64,000 nt of DNA. It comes from Turritopsis dohrnii. Taxonomy: Eukaryota > Cnidaria > Hydrozoa > Anthoathecata > Oceaniidae. A program made the translations under genes and the position numbers. The stretch covers positions 124,001 through 188,000 of the forward strand of contig BQMF02000208.1 of NCBI GenBank assembly GCA_027922465.2. Reading direction: 5' to 3'. Below, in pieces: positions 1 to 11,956 of this stretch. How positions within the stretch are numbered: position 1 is the first letter of the stretch; every line of letters starts with the position of its first letter. The notes under the pieces were generated by a model. The model searched no databases and was not told where the DNA came from. It was given only the letters and a program-made list of their open reading frames with translations.

Positions 1-21
1 CTGCTTAATATTTCCCCTTAG

Positions 22-3000
22 CCACGAAGTCTCGAATTTACCTCAGAAGTTATTCCATGCAAACATGGTAAAACTATTCCTGATGGCTATATTGGCATTT
101 ACACAAAAGGAAGAGGCGAAACTATAAAACCTATAATACCAAGAAAGATCCAGGAAGATATTTATCAATGTATAAAGCATTTAATTGGAAACAAAACACT
201 GCCAAAGGGTATGTGAAATCAGATTTTTGATGATATATTATTAAGTCCAGAATGATATATATAGACCAGAGTGGTAACCTCCATCCATCTCATCATTTTC
301 TTTGTTTATTGGTTATTGTTTGCATATGTCACACCTTCATTCTCATCGAACTAATGTTTTATTTGAGGTTTAAAAGCAACTCCTTACCGAGAAGCATCTG
401 GTCCAGCGGTAACAGTTGCTTTAGGAGACGGGAAAAAGACCATTGATATCGACATCTCTGCATCCATAAAATTAAATAGACCGGAATATTTCAAACAAGG
501 TGGTTGGCCTAGACACGAAACCAAAAAAGTCCTTGAAACAAGTCTAATTCATGATATTGAACAGGCTGGAATCCATGCAGTTCCAAAGGATAATCTCTTT
601 TGGTTGCAATCAACATCATTGGCAGAGAAATGTCTTCTCAAAAGCATTGATGCAAGGAGCAAACAAAAATGTTATGGATGTAGAAAAGACACTCATCGAC
701 TATTGAAGGGGGATTTTGAAAATTGGAAGAGAGAAAAGAGATACACTTTTCCCGGCATTTCCACAATGCTTTTTAAGGTAACATAACATTTTGTGTTTTT
801 GTGGTCACCAGTCAACTAGATAACTAGAATCAGCAGTTTTATAGAGTAGTAGAGTAGAATTCGGTATACACCAGGAAAAAAATACTATAAAACTAAAACT
901 TTGCACAGTTGTTCTATAATATACTTATAATTCTACCAAAAAAAAGCCCCATCAATTTGACCATGGGAAACCTGTTTTTTGGCTAATTCAAATTTGACCA
1001 AAACTTTGATGTTGTCAAAATCGTTACTTTTATATATCATTCAAAAGATATTTTCATGCTGAATAAAAAACTTGGTAACGGCAACCTTTGATAATGTACC
1101 GTTTCGTCGATGTTTGAGCTCAAAGTGTGTGTATAATGACGTCATCAGTTTTAGTGAGATTTTCAAGTTTCGCAAAATTATATGTTCTATATATCATTTG
1201 AAAGATAATTTTATGCTGAGAAAAAAAGTTGCAAGTTGCTTACAGCAACCTTTCAAAATGTTTCAAAGTTTTTTATTGTTTGTTTGGTTACAATACTATA
1301 CTATACTAGAAGATAGCAACCTCGAACCCAGGGTTTCTTGCCTTTTCGATATACGGATGGCGGCAAAGAAAACCCTGGTCCCAGCTGCTGCGTTCTCTAG
1401 TTTCATTGGTTCAGCAGGATTCTCGAATAATTTAAGCAGCGCGTTGTTTATCAAAATGGTAAACACAGAAGCGAGAATGAAAGTCCGAGCACGTGGTTTG
1501 GAAGAGAAAATTTTATAAATTCATTGTTTTTGAAAAACCATTATATTTTTGTTTTTCCTTAATTTGCATACATTCCAACTTATCAACCCTTCATCTACAT
1601 GTGTAGATGCCAAACTTGTAGCACAATAATGATTTTATTCAAATATTTTTTAGTTAAAAAAGGCTGCTAGTGTGACTGTTAGTTCTCTGACTAATTTGTG
1701 CCGTTCCTTCCCCAGAATTTTCAAGTAGCATATCAGTTGCTGATGAATATAAATTTTTAGTTACATAATGAATGAAGATTTATTGAAAATTACATCTAAA
1801 AAAAGTCTATTCTCGAAAACCTAGAGTTGAAGGAACATGCAGATTGTGCAGTAATTACTGACAAAAGCTTTTTGTTAAAAGTACATTCTGTGTCTGGTGA
1901 AAGAAAAACTTAAGCAGGAAAATTTTAACGGTATGTGGTGTAAACATACATGATGGTGACGGCCTTCCAAAAACTATTTGTCGAAAACGCAATGCCTTCT
2001 TGGAGTCAAATTGAATAAAGACAAAAATTTTTCCATTAAACGAATGTCTACTGGTTCACCTGAAACCAGCACGTAACCACCTGCAAAATCAATGGTTACT
2101 ACAATAGAATTAAAAAAGCAGCTTAATTTTGACACAACGCAATCATATATACATCTCATACCATGAACACTATGATGAAATCATAACTACATCAATAACA
2201 CTGATGCAAGAAAAAAAAGTCCTGTCAGCTTTAAATACAAAACAACCATTGGCCATTGCTGGGGTCATTAACGATCATTGCCCACACATACTTTTGGGAA
2301 TAAAACGAAATATTTTCAAAGATATGAAAACAATTTATGAAACATCAATTTAAAAAGTTTGTGTCAGAAAAGGTTCTCCATCAGTCTTGAAAAACACTGG
2401 ATATGAAAGGTTAACACAATTCGTTTTTAGTACGTCTAATACAGTTTTATTGATTGAAGGAGGTTGCAGCAAAAATGTAAGGTTTGTTGTTACTGGTATA
2501 TAAAACCCAATTAAAAAACAAATATTACGTAAAATAAATAGCTACATTATAATTATATTTTCATAGTTTAGGATGTATAATTGTCAATGATCTTAATTCT
2601 GAATGACCTTCCCAATTCCGAAGGTGAAAATAAAGAAAGATCATGATTATAAAATGTAAAATTTTTGTTTTAGTTTGATCCAGAGTGATGTGCAGTGTTT
2701 TTAATTTAAAAATGTTTGGAATTTGCTTTGACTTACATTCCATATTGTTTGTTTTTGTGAATTAGGAACAATGACAGTACTTTAATATTATATAAAGGAG
2801 CTATATCTTTATATGAATTGTTATGTTTAATGTTTGATGATATCCACAAAGCAAAGACCATGTTTTTTATAATAAAAAACCAATGCAGTAGAAATTTTCA
2901 AATAATATATTTCTTACCACGAACTCGATGCAATGTGCTTCATCAATAACCACAGCCACAACATTATCTTGATATACTTGGCTCCGAAATAGCTTTAAAG

Positions 3001-6000
3001 TTTTTTCATTAAGAGCCCCCTCTGGATGACAGAAAACAACTTAAGCTCTCCCTCCAGAATCATCGGGGGGAAATGTTATATCATTTTCTTCCTCATAAGT
3101 AGTACATATGTACAGCCTTCTGAAAAAAATATTATCTGTAGCAAATTCTCTTCCTGCATTACTCTTAGGAATATCAATCTTGTTTAAAAAATTTATCTGG
3201 TTTTCAATGATCGAATTTAGGGGAATAATAACGATAACTGTGTCTGAAATTTTTCTACTTCCTAAAAAGCTAAGAAGCAACTGATAAATCAAGATTTCCC
3301 ATAACCAGTTGGTAAAACAGCAATAACATCTCTTTCAAATAACAAATGATCAAAACAAATAATTTGTTTAGCTTTGAAGCAAATATTATCAAGGTTGCAC
3401 GATAACAAAGCAAGTTGCAGCCTTTCAAAAAGCTTCACAACATTTTCCATGTTTATTAATCGTGAACCCTTCTCTTCTGATCTTTCTGTTTGCAATATTA
3501 AGGTTCGCCGTCTTCCTAGTATTTTTCACATAATTTATGCAGAACTTGCTTACTTGAAAAAGCAACTATGAAGATGTGGGGCTTACTGAGGCAAATATTG
3601 CATAAATTAAAATCAACACTTATACTGTTGATTTTGAGCAGCCGGGACCAGGGTCTTCTTCGCCGCCATCCGTATATCGAAAAGGCAAGAAACCCTGGGT
3701 TCGAGGTTGAGAAGATAGTACAAAAGTTTCATGACGTTAGATTGTGAATGTTAAAATAGTAAAAAATTATATTTATGTTATAACATTTTAACATATGAAC
3801 ACATCATTCTTCAAATACATCAAAAATGTTTCTTTCACAATCCAAATCATCTTCATAGTCATTTTCTTCATTATCGCTATCTACATCAGAGACAGTTACG
3901 TCCACGAGCTAAAATATGAAATATGAAAAATACAAATATCTTGGTATGATTTAGCATAAAACTTGTGTAAATGTGATTTCCGTATCATTTTAAGAAGACT
4001 TGGTTTTCCTTTTCCCATTAAAGAGGAGATTGAGTTGCATCCTGATCATACATAAATAAAAAATAAATGCTCCTACTTGATGTCAATTATACTGATAGAT
4101 AGAATATTTCGGAAAGATTTTTATGCCAATGGTATACCTATTCCAGCATAATTGCAATGTCAGTGTCATCTGCAATAACGATTGTTGGAAATTCCTTAGA
4201 GACTTCTAATACTGTGCTGACAATTTTGGTACAACCATCACACTATGTCCTTCATTTGTGAAGAAATCCTTTAACAATGAGATCAGCTGGCTTTTGTTAT
4301 GTGCATTTTATAGGAACTGCTCCTTGGAATATGGCGCTTGATTGTCGACTTTTATATTCACGTCTTGCGAAGAACCTTTATTAAACGATCTTCTTATGTG
4401 CTCACTTGATTTCACTGATGTATCATCTTTATATCCATCAAAAACTACATAAGTTTTCCCACCATACTTCCTCTGTACATATCTCTAATATAGGCCTCAA
4501 CTATGTCTTTGAATTCCATGCCTTTTTTCCATCCAACACGACAAAGGAGTGTGCCGACATCAATAACATACTTGCCAATGATTACTTCACCCAAGGAAAC
4601 TTTCGATTCGTTTGTAAGCAGAATGTTTCTTAGGGATGATTTATCTGGTTTTCTAAGCAGTTCACTCTTAAACAATGAATAAGGTCGAACTGTCATCTCG
4701 TAATCAAAATATCTCCCTACATCTTCTTCTCGCTCAGCTACAGCACCTAATCTCGTAAAAAGGATTGTTAGGTTCACACTAACTGGATCCATATCACCAA
4801 CATTAACGCTTCTTGTAAATCCAATGCTTTAAATTGTTTTTTTCCTTATCTTAGGAATTTGATGTTATCTAAACCTGCTTGAATTTCAGCTCCGATGCAT
4901 TCTGCTTCTTCACCATTAACACTGTCACTTCCATGCCTTGAAATTACCCCAGATGACATCGAGTGAAGGTGTTAGTCATTAATCTTGAACAGATTTCGTA
5001 TAATAAACCAGTTGAAAAATTTCTTGCAATCATCACAACCACAAAGTATCAGCACATTTTGCACGATTTTGATTGGACAAATATTTTTTCTCAAAGCAAT
5101 TTTGATATTGAGTTGAAATTATTCGCACAGCAGAAAAGTCGAAAAGCAGAAAATATTTAATGCGCATGCTCAGCTTTTTTCTTCGTTGAAATATTTTGAT
5201 CAGAAGAGGTTGTAGAAATAGCGCTTAAAGCAACTTTTTTTCTCAGCATAAAATAATCTTTCAAATGATATATAGAACATATAATTTTGCGAAACTTGAA
5301 AATCTCACTAACACTGATGACGTCATTATACACACTTTGAGCTCAAATATCGACGAAACGGTACATTTTCAAAGGTTGCCGTTACCAAGTTTTTTATTCA
5401 GCATGAAAATATCTTTCGAATGATATATAAAAGTAACGATTTTGACAACATCAAAGTTTTGGTCAAATTTGTCTTTTGGACCAAATTTGAATTGGCCAAA
5501 AAACAGGTTTCCCATGGTCAAATTGATGGGGCTTTTTTTTGGTAGAATTATAAGTATTATAGAACAACTGTGCAAAGTTTTAGCTTTATAGTATTTTTTT
5601 CCGGGTTTTGATAGCTTTTTGTCTATTTCTCCTGTACTAGAGGGGAATCTATACGAGAAAGCAAATCACTTATTTGTCATTCCAGATGCACTTCTTATTC
5701 ATGGTTGCAATTTCAGTGCATACGGTTGTTTAAGACCGTCTTGTGTAAACATTTAAGAACGAACATGTCTGCTTAAGAAACGTATTATTAAGCTATCAAA
5801 ATTTAATCAAAACAAATCTCCAACCAGTAAATTGTCACATCACGACTTGAACCTTTAAACGTAACTAGAAAAACATGTTATGTTCAATTTGGGCGTATTA
5901 TCTATTTTTGATAAGGTCGGAAATACTTTGCTACAATGTGTAGCCACTCGGCTTCTTATTGTTCTAAAGATGGTTCCCCACTGCTGATATCATCATATTG

Positions 6001-6808
6001 CAACCCTCAACTCTGTTTATAACAGTACGTTATCTTAAATTGTAGTTTTTGCTCAATATAGCATTAAATCTATGACAACAGATCTGTTATCTATGCAACA
6101 GAGTGAGAAAACAGATCTAGCATTTATTACACTTTCTTTTCATATCGCTACAAGACTTATAGTTAAATTTTTACTAACCTAAAATATCTTTGGAAACGTC
6201 AAAATAACTGAATCCAATGTGCATTCACATTTCAGCATCATTTATTTTGGTGTAACGAAGTCTTTCCTGATGACTGTTGGAAGAAGTCCGAGTTACATCA
6301 ATGTTATATTGACATATTGCACGAGTTAAATATAGCTCTGAAAAATCGAATAATCAAAAATTATTTCAACGATAAACAAAACTTGTTAGACAAGAAGGAC
6401 GAGTTAGTCTTGGACAAGTTGGCTGTAGCAGTCAAGGAGCGGGAGCATGAATTAAGGTAACTCCACTTTAATTTGACGAAAAGAAACTGAAAAGTGAGAG
6501 ATCCTTTCGTTGTCTTTCACAGTTCCTAATCACTTTTCAATGAAACAATTAGGGCTGCAGAAAATGAGAAATAACAATAGCAGTAGCTACAAGATTGAGT
6601 AAGAATGAATATATGTGAAAGAAAGGAACACCCAGAACAGAATTTTGGTCATAGATAACATTCCTTTTCTCTTCAAACTTTTGTTCGTTGTTATCTTCTT
6701 TACTAGGACTGGTGGACATATTTTTTATAAAAAAATCAAATATTGTCGTGAAGCAGGGCTCCTAATGTTATTTTATTATTTAGGTTGGCATGTGGGCTAG
6801 CAAATTAA
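22..6808 (+). CDS. cGAS-like receptor / Mab-21 domain nucleotidyltransferase, C-terminal exons (5' part outside window)
   Basis: Exons seen: 22-208, 377-777, 6236-6456 and probably 6784-6808. Phases agree (1, 0, 2) and all have AG/GT borders. Exon 2 reads SGPAVTVALGDGKKTIDIDI; the DID core is the position of the third catalytic acidic residue of cGAS (human cGAS ISVDITLAL). It continues with a Mab-21 'GW..' segment, AVPKDNLFWLQSTSLAEK (the WRLSFSxxEK block of the family) and KCYGC..DTHRLLK, where the zinc thumb of cGAS would lie; only a short C-x2-C is present. Exon 3 (HHLFWCNEVFP ... KNYFNDKQNLL) is the C-terminal Mab-21 helical half. The last exon adds only eight residues before TAA. The GS motif and first two acidic residues would be upstream of the window. 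Family knowledge: these enzymes sense nucleic acids and make cyclic dinucleotides for STING; some Mab-21 members are inactive. Intron 778-6235 is filled by nested transposons. Family call firm; activity and terminal exon inferred. Confidence 0.85.
1317..3709. mobile_element. Inner 2.4-kb TIR element with perfect 9-bp target duplication
   Basis: Terminal inverted repeats of about 75 bp begin CAACCTCGAACCCAGGGTTT and match with only a few mismatches (left 1317-1395, right about 3635-3709). The flanks are identical: AGAAGATAG at 1308-1316 and again at 3710-3718. A 9-bp duplication is typical of Mutator-like elements, so this is a MULE-like candidate, although no MULE transposase is visible. The cargo is a degraded RecQ-like helicase (minus strand, 2920-3495) and, around 1830-2400, scraps of another ORF with shifting frames. 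A solo piece of the same TIR lies near 52488-52530. The element sits inside the outer element at 869-5604. Confidence 0.85.
2920..3495 (-). pseudogene. RecQ-like ATP-dependent DNA helicase fragment (motifs 0, I, Ia, II), frameshifted
   Basis: Minus-strand reading gives FKAKQIICFDHLL (Q-motif region of RecQ helicases), then AVLPTGYGKS (Walker A), then LIYQLLLSFLG and VIVIIPLNSII (motif Ia, usually VvsPLisLi). About 300 bp on comes VVAVVIDEAHCIEFV (DEAH Walker B), ending at a GTAAG donor. Two lesions are visible: one base is missing directly after the Walker A serine (near 3290), and there is an in-frame TAA about 40 codons later (near 3041). Motifs III-VI were not found. RecQ-like helicases of this short type are common as transposon or satellite genes in invertebrates. 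Here the coding region lies wholly inside the TIR element 1317-3709. Family call is good; it is clearly dead. Confidence 0.75.
4140..4800 (-). pseudogene. Transposon-associated PIN/FEN-like nuclease family fragment
   Basis: The minus strand holds a 115-codon stretch starting MDPVSVNLTILFTRLGAVAE (4792-4445). After a frameshift it continues with VVFDGYKDDTSVKSSEHIRR, then an in-frame stop and ADDTDIAIML near 4160. I recognise this arrangement only as a repetitive invertebrate protein family; the acidic FDGY..D and ADDTDI motifs resemble PIN/FEN-type metal sites, which is an inference. It belongs to the outer inverted-repeat element and is broken by at least one frameshift and one stop. Confidence 0.5.
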
Positions 6809-7459
6809 ATCTCCTTCATACGCCTTAAAAAGTAAAGCGTCAGAGGTACTTTCGAATAATCAAACCTGCATGGAGACGTACATCGGAGAGATATTTTAAC
6901 TTGTTTGTGGATGTTTGCTTGCTACAGTTGTTGGCACTGTATGGAAAATTTCGAAAGAAAAAAGTTAACATACCGAAAAGGATCCCCATTCCTATTTTCT
7001 CTTCCTCTTCTGATTGATTAACATAATAGGGAAAGGGTTCTAGAAGAGAAGCTGATATGAAAAGAAATGAAAGAAAAGTCATTAATAATTATCAATCCTT
7101 TTTAGCGATAGAGAAGTACTTCTTTTCATCCTAAAACGTTTGGTGATTAATTTGTTAACCCAACCACTCTCAGTGGGTTAAAACTTATCTTTTGCCTAGT
7201 AGATCCGGCTATAAAAGCAATTTCTAAAACAGCCAATCCATCTACCTTAAGGGAAGAAATTTAAAAACTCTATTGAGCATATAATCCAAATATTTATGGA
7301 AAAAATGAAAACTTACTCGGGCAAAGCAAAAATGACATTAAATTTTGACGCGATGTCATCATATAATATGTTATCGGTACAAGCAGTAGTAGATTTTACT
7401 GATGTGTTATTATCGCCAGAAATTTCCATCAAAGAGTATCGCTCAAAAAATGCATAATG
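6809..7459. other. Non-coding stretch after the cGLR gene
   Basis: No supported gene. A short inverted pair (AACCCA...TGGGTT) near 7158-7182 could form a small hairpin. Otherwise nothing was recognised. Confidence 0.4.
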
Positions 7460-7692
7460 TTGGAAAACCATCTGGTTGAATTTATACGAAAATATGGCAT
7501 ACAGGTTTAGGTACCTACAGTGAACAAGCTGCAGAATCTATTCATCAGAATTCGCCAGATGTTTTGCAAATGAACCCAAACAGTCGTCGTTTGTTAAGTA
7601 ACATGAGGGGGCACCACATCAGTGTGAATCTGAATTCCAAAAGGTTGAGACCAGAGCAAAAAGTTACCAGAAAGAGAAAATTAGACTTGTAG
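7460..7692 (+). pseudogene. Transposon ORF C-terminal remnant (SEQAAESIH motif)
   Basis: Plus-strand translation upstream of a TAG at 7690 contains GLGTYSEQAAESIHQN followed by a lysine/arginine-rich tail (RPEQKVTRKRKLDL). The 'G-G-x-SEQ-x-x-ES-x-H' block is one I associate with the C-terminal part of repetitive transposon proteins in invertebrates. An in-frame stop lies just upstream (HNVGKPSG then stop). No flanking ends were found. Exact family unknown. Confidence 0.4.
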
Positions 7693-8489
7693 TGTCGTCT
7701 GATGATGGATGTAATTACCTGTTAATTTTGATCAGTTATAAAATTCATTTTGAAACCGTAAGATTCTGTTGTTGCTTTGTGTGAAATGTGTCCAACAGGT
7801 TGATAAGATTTTGGAGAAAATAAGATAAAAAACAAAAACATTAGAAAAAGAAGTTTTTCCCTTCAAGAATGACTCACTGCTTACTTTTTACGTCTAGAAG
7901 GCTCCATAGAAGCTGTTTGTGTTATCATAATTCTTAGGTAGTGGATGTTGATTTTTTCGCAGAGTTTGGAGTAAAATATCTTCAAAACAAAAAAGTACTG
8001 GTATCTCTAGTTTTTTTCTCATTAATATTTGATGTATGGTCTACTCATTTTCATTTCTGTTATGGCTGGGAAAACTTCATAACTGATAAAAATCGGCTAA
8101 TAAGTAGAACAAGCACCTAACATACCTATAAAATTCCACAATTTTCTTGCTTTTTCTTCGCTTTCAAGAGCAACCTCACGGTTCTTCTCTCAAAGACATA
8201 TGCTGGTGAATGTTCCAAAGCCATGCTTTCGGCTAAGGACTTGAAACTGCTTGAATCAGCAATAATAATCGCATAAATTAAGCCACGAAGCAAAATAGAA
8301 CTTCATAGGCGAACCCGTGCAAATTCACTGCATATCTTCATCATGTTATCGTTAGACATTAACTGACCTCTCTGTGATGTTGTGTTAATGTTTGTTGGTT
8401 GTCCCCACGCGGTATGAATTAATGTTGGTTAACATGAGTACGTTATTCAGATTGTCACAGGTTCCAGTTTTCGCTGCTTGAGTGTAGTT
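7693..8489. other. Non-coding, no recognised feature
   Basis: AT-rich sequence with stops in all frames. Nothing recognised. Confidence 0.4.
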
Positions 8490-8634
8490 TATACGGTCCA
8501 ACTTTTCCCTTGTCTAATGTATATCTAATGACCTGTACTTGTGAAAACTCTTGTATTCTTAAGTAAAAGTACCGACTATCTCTAATCACAGGTCAATTGA
8601 TTTACATTTGACAAGGCGAAAGTTCGACCGCATA
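8490..8634. mobile_element. Palindromic MITE (about 145 bp)
   Basis: The left arm TATACGGTCCAACTTTTCCC..GACCTGT pairs with the reverse complement of the right arm ACAGGTCA..GTTCGACCGCATA. That gives arms of about 47 nt with some mismatches around a loop of about 50 nt. No coding capacity. Family not assigned. Confidence 0.6.
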
Positions 8635-9021
8635 AATTTACCTCTTTGTTGCAATCCGCTGAAAATAAAATTTTAGAAAACAGTTTAGAAATATTTTATT
8701 TTACTCCCACTGAAAAGAAAACATAATTTGAGAAAGCAGAAGATTTTTATTTGTTATTGCCATTTCATTTCATAAATCTGCGCCCGATCTAATACTGGTG
8801 TATACGTCCATTCACGACTTCTGGCTGAAAGTCGTTCTTCACGACCTCTTTCGTCAAATCTCGCCAAACAAAATGGACGCACAGTAAGTAATTGGATAAG
8901 TTTAGGTATTTAATTCGCCAATTATCTGAGTAATCATTCCGTGATTACGGATAAGATTTAATGTAAAGTGTGCTACAGAGTTACAATCATACTCTAGCAA
9001 GAAATTGATGCTAATGAGACT

Positions 9022-9908
9022 ATGTTCAAACGTCTCTTTCATAGGTTGACTCAGACAGCAACCAGTACACAACATCAATCTGATTCTGTTCAGCCCCAGG
9101 CGTGGGTCAGCATTGAAGAGAATAACCTACCTGATACCGAGATTACGTCCGGTGAGGGAGAGGAAGAAATACAAGAGCCTCCAGCTAAACGACCAAGATT
9201 CGAGCTGGGGCCAGAGGGCAATGACAACTCTTGGGAATTACCCAATGGTTTATTGGAGTATGTTCATTAATATATGAACATACATATTGCTGATAAGGAC
9301 ATAGGACATTATTGCAATCCAATTCAAAGTTCTCCACTTTGAAGCATGAACGGAATCTTAAATTGATTCAAGAAAAATTGTGGAGAGTGTTTGGTCCATT
9401 GTCACAGCTCTGGGCAACTATGGAGGAGGAGAGAGATGATTCTTCTCCAGATGAAGGCTTGGATCAAATATCAACCTTGTTTGATCAATCTATTATGTTG
9501 TTTACACAAGTATCCAACTCTATATCATATAAAAGAAGAGAAAATATCTTGTCTGCTTTGATGGAGTCACAGTCAAGAGTGAAGGACATTCTAAAGAATC
9601 AGTCCAAGTCTCTGCATGTTGCCTCAAATACTGTTTTGTTTAGGGAAGAGTTCGAATCACAGTTGACTAAGGAAGCAAGGGCTTTAAAACAATCTGAAAG
9701 TTTGTTTACTGGGTTGAAACAGAAATCTACAAATTTCCAGTCAACATCAAGTGAATCGACATCCAATTCGCCCTTTCGAAAGGGCCCCTTGTTTCGTGGG
9801 AGAGGCAGGGGGCTATTCAACACGAGAGGAAGATACCAGTTTAACTCACAGAGGGGTAAGAATTATTCCTATTCCTTTGTTAAAGCCAGTAAGAAACTCG
9901 GGGCTTAG
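9022..9908 (+). pseudogene. DIRS gag-like protein, broken
   Basis: The first ORF (9022-9270) is acidic and ends in VH-stop. The codons after that stop continue sensibly (YMNIHIADKDIG), so the TAA is a lesion. A second block in another frame (9312-9908) contains SISYKRRENILSAL and a C-terminal RGRGRG basic segment, both usual for DIRS gag proteins. At least one stop and one frameshift separate the two blocks. Confidence 0.7.
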
Positions 9909-10197
9909 TCTTTCAAAAATTCACCCATTAGTAAAGGAATTGTTTCCACAGGATTTAATCCCCAATATGCCTCAAGCAGGGAGACTGAAGTGGTACATTC
10001 GAAATTGGGAAGTTCTGACTCTGATCCTCAGGTTTTAGGGTTTGTAAAAGGGTATCAAATTCCTTTTCAGTCCCTCCCCCCATCTCAACTTCAGCCTCCT
10101 CACAGTGCAAATTTCAAGTTAGAGGAGAAAAATATAGTGAACAAGGAAATTCAGGAAATGTTAGGCAAGCTATAGAGACAAACAAGCTATAGAGATT

Positions 10198-11253
10198 GTG
10201 GAAAGTCCCTTACCGCGCCATTTCCTCAGCTCCATCTTCGTTATCCCAAAGAAGGAGTCAGGTTACAGACCAGTAATAAATCTGAAGAATTTGAACAGGC
10301 ACATTCTGTATCAGCACTTCAAGATGGAAGGCCTATCCCTTTTGAAGGAACTGTTACAAAAAGGGGATTATATGATATGCGAAGCCCTGTCTGGGTTAAG
10401 CAAAGAAATTTGGAAATATCTGTTGGATCATCAGATCACTATTACTGTCGAGTATCTTCCAGGGATTTTAAATGTGGAGGCAGACAGGATGTCTTGCAGC
10501 GTAAAGGACTCAACCGAGTGGAAAATGAGTCAACAGGTGTTTCAAAATATATGTCGCGCAAGGTGGACTCCTTGTACAGACCTGTTTGCATCAAGACTGT
10601 CGCATCAAGTACCCATTTATTTTTCTTGGAAGGTAGATCCTTACAGCAAGGGGCAAGATGCATTTCAATCACGTTGGACACATCTACGAGGTTATGCTTT
10701 TCCACCCTTTTCCCTAATAGGCAGGGTCTTATGGAAAGTCAGATCAGACAAGGCGACATTTTTGTTAGTGACTCCTGCATGGCAGACTCAGGCATGGTAC
10801 CCTCAGTTGCTTCAATTATCAGTACAGAATCCCATTCTGCTTCCAACTTTCCCAGACCTATTGCTGAATCCTCAAGGGGAAAGACATCCTCTCATTCAAA
10901 ATCAAACCCTTCAACTAGTGGTTTGGACAGTATCAGGGGAAAGTTGCAAGCAGAAAAATTATCAGAAAAGGCTGTCAACCTTATCATTGCAGCTAGGAGA
11001 GAAGGAACAAAATTCTCATTACGAATCCGCCTGGGGTAAGTGGACTAGCTGGTGTTCTGGAAAACAGGTGGATCCAATTCAAGGCTATATACCATTAGTT
11101 ATCGAGTTTCTTTCAGATTTGTTTGAAAAGGAATTAGAATACCAAACAATTGCAGGTCATCGATCAGCTTTGTCAGCATTTCATGAACTAGTAGAGGGTG
11201 TTTCCGTGGGAAAACACCCATTAGTGTCAGCTTTACTGGCAGATATACTTTGA
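10198..11253 (+). pseudogene. DIRS reverse transcriptase/RNase H with internal deletion
   Basis: The 351-codon frame starts with the RT fingers (SSIFVIPKKESGYRPVINLK, about residues 10-30) and LLKELLQKGDYMI. It then jumps within one codon to LSGLSKEIWKYLLDHQITIT and VEYLPGILNVEADRMS (about residues 62-95), which belong to the end of RNase H. The whole RT palm with its YxDD motif and most of RNase H are missing without loss of frame, so roughly 300 residues were removed by one clean deletion. The rest (TPCTDLFASRLSHQVPIYFS, then the linker to the recombinase) is normal for DIRS pol. Confidence 0.8.
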
Positions 11254-11817
11254 AATGGGATGTTGACAAAGTTGTTTCTTTCCTGGGTACTATTAAGGCT
11301 GAGAATATTTCTGATAAAATGTTGACTTTGAAACTAACAATGCTTCTTGCTTTAGCCTTTATGGCCAGGGCACACGAAATTTGTTCTCTAGACACCAAGT
11401 ACTTGATTGAAAATCATACAGCTTATACTTTTCATTTCGGAGAGATAACTAAAACTGCAAGAAAAGGGAAGTAGAGATCTGCTATAAAGTTTTCCCAATT
11501 TCAGGAGAATAAAGAGTTATGTGTCTGTCACTATATAGATATTTATTTGGAAAGAACCAGATTATGTAGAGGGAATGAGAGTTTTTTGTTGTTAGGTAAA
11601 GTTAAACCTCACAAGCATGTAAAATCATGTACGGTTTCTAGGTGGATCTTAGAAATTCTTTCCCTAGCAGGCATAGATACTTCAACATTTAAGGCACATT
11701 CTACAAGGTCTGCAGCTTCATCAAAGGCAAAAATGTCAAGGGGTTCCTATAGCAGAAATTATTAAAAGAGGTCATTGGTCGTCGGTTAGTACTTTTGAAA
11801 AGTTTTATCACAGAGAT
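11250..11817 (+). pseudogene. DIRS tyrosine recombinase, nearly complete but interrupted
   Basis: MLLALAFMARAHEICSLD carries the first catalytic arginine. A stop at about 11472 interrupts the next part. KAHSTRSAASS is the H-x-x-R box. After one frameshift near 11740 the frame continues IKRGHWSSVSTFEKFYHRD, with the H/W position and the likely tyrosine nucleophile. All the R-H-R-H/W-Y landmarks survive, split over three frames, so the copy is inactive but recently intact. Confidence 0.8.
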
Positions 11818-11956
11818 GTGGGGGTGAGAGAGAGAGTGAAAGCATCCAAGTACTTTAGATACAAAGGAAAACATTGGACAGGTTCTGAAAGAGCAAGGTA
11901 TGAAAGAATTGGAATTTTCACTGGCATATGCTTCTGTAACCACGGAAACCCAATCA

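Larger units (their letters stand above)
869..5604. mobile_element. Outer long-inverted-repeat (foldback-like) element inside the cGLR intron
   Basis: About 350-390 bp at 869-1260 recur as the reverse complement at about 5225-5604. The outer tips agree as ACCMGGAAAAAAATACTATA, followed by ACTTTGCACAGTTGTTCTAT. Internal landmarks such as GGTAACGGCAACCTTTGA and the TGACGTCATCA block occur in both arms. The arms differ by scattered substitutions and small indels, so the insertion is not recent. No clear target duplication could be read at the tips. The interior carries a PIN/FEN-like coding fragment (minus strand) and is interrupted by a second element at 1317-3709. Superfamily not assigned. Confidence 0.75.

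Noticed and set aside
1072..1518. 148-codon plus-strand frame
   Set aside because: It crosses the junction of two transposon terminal repeats; no coding motif.
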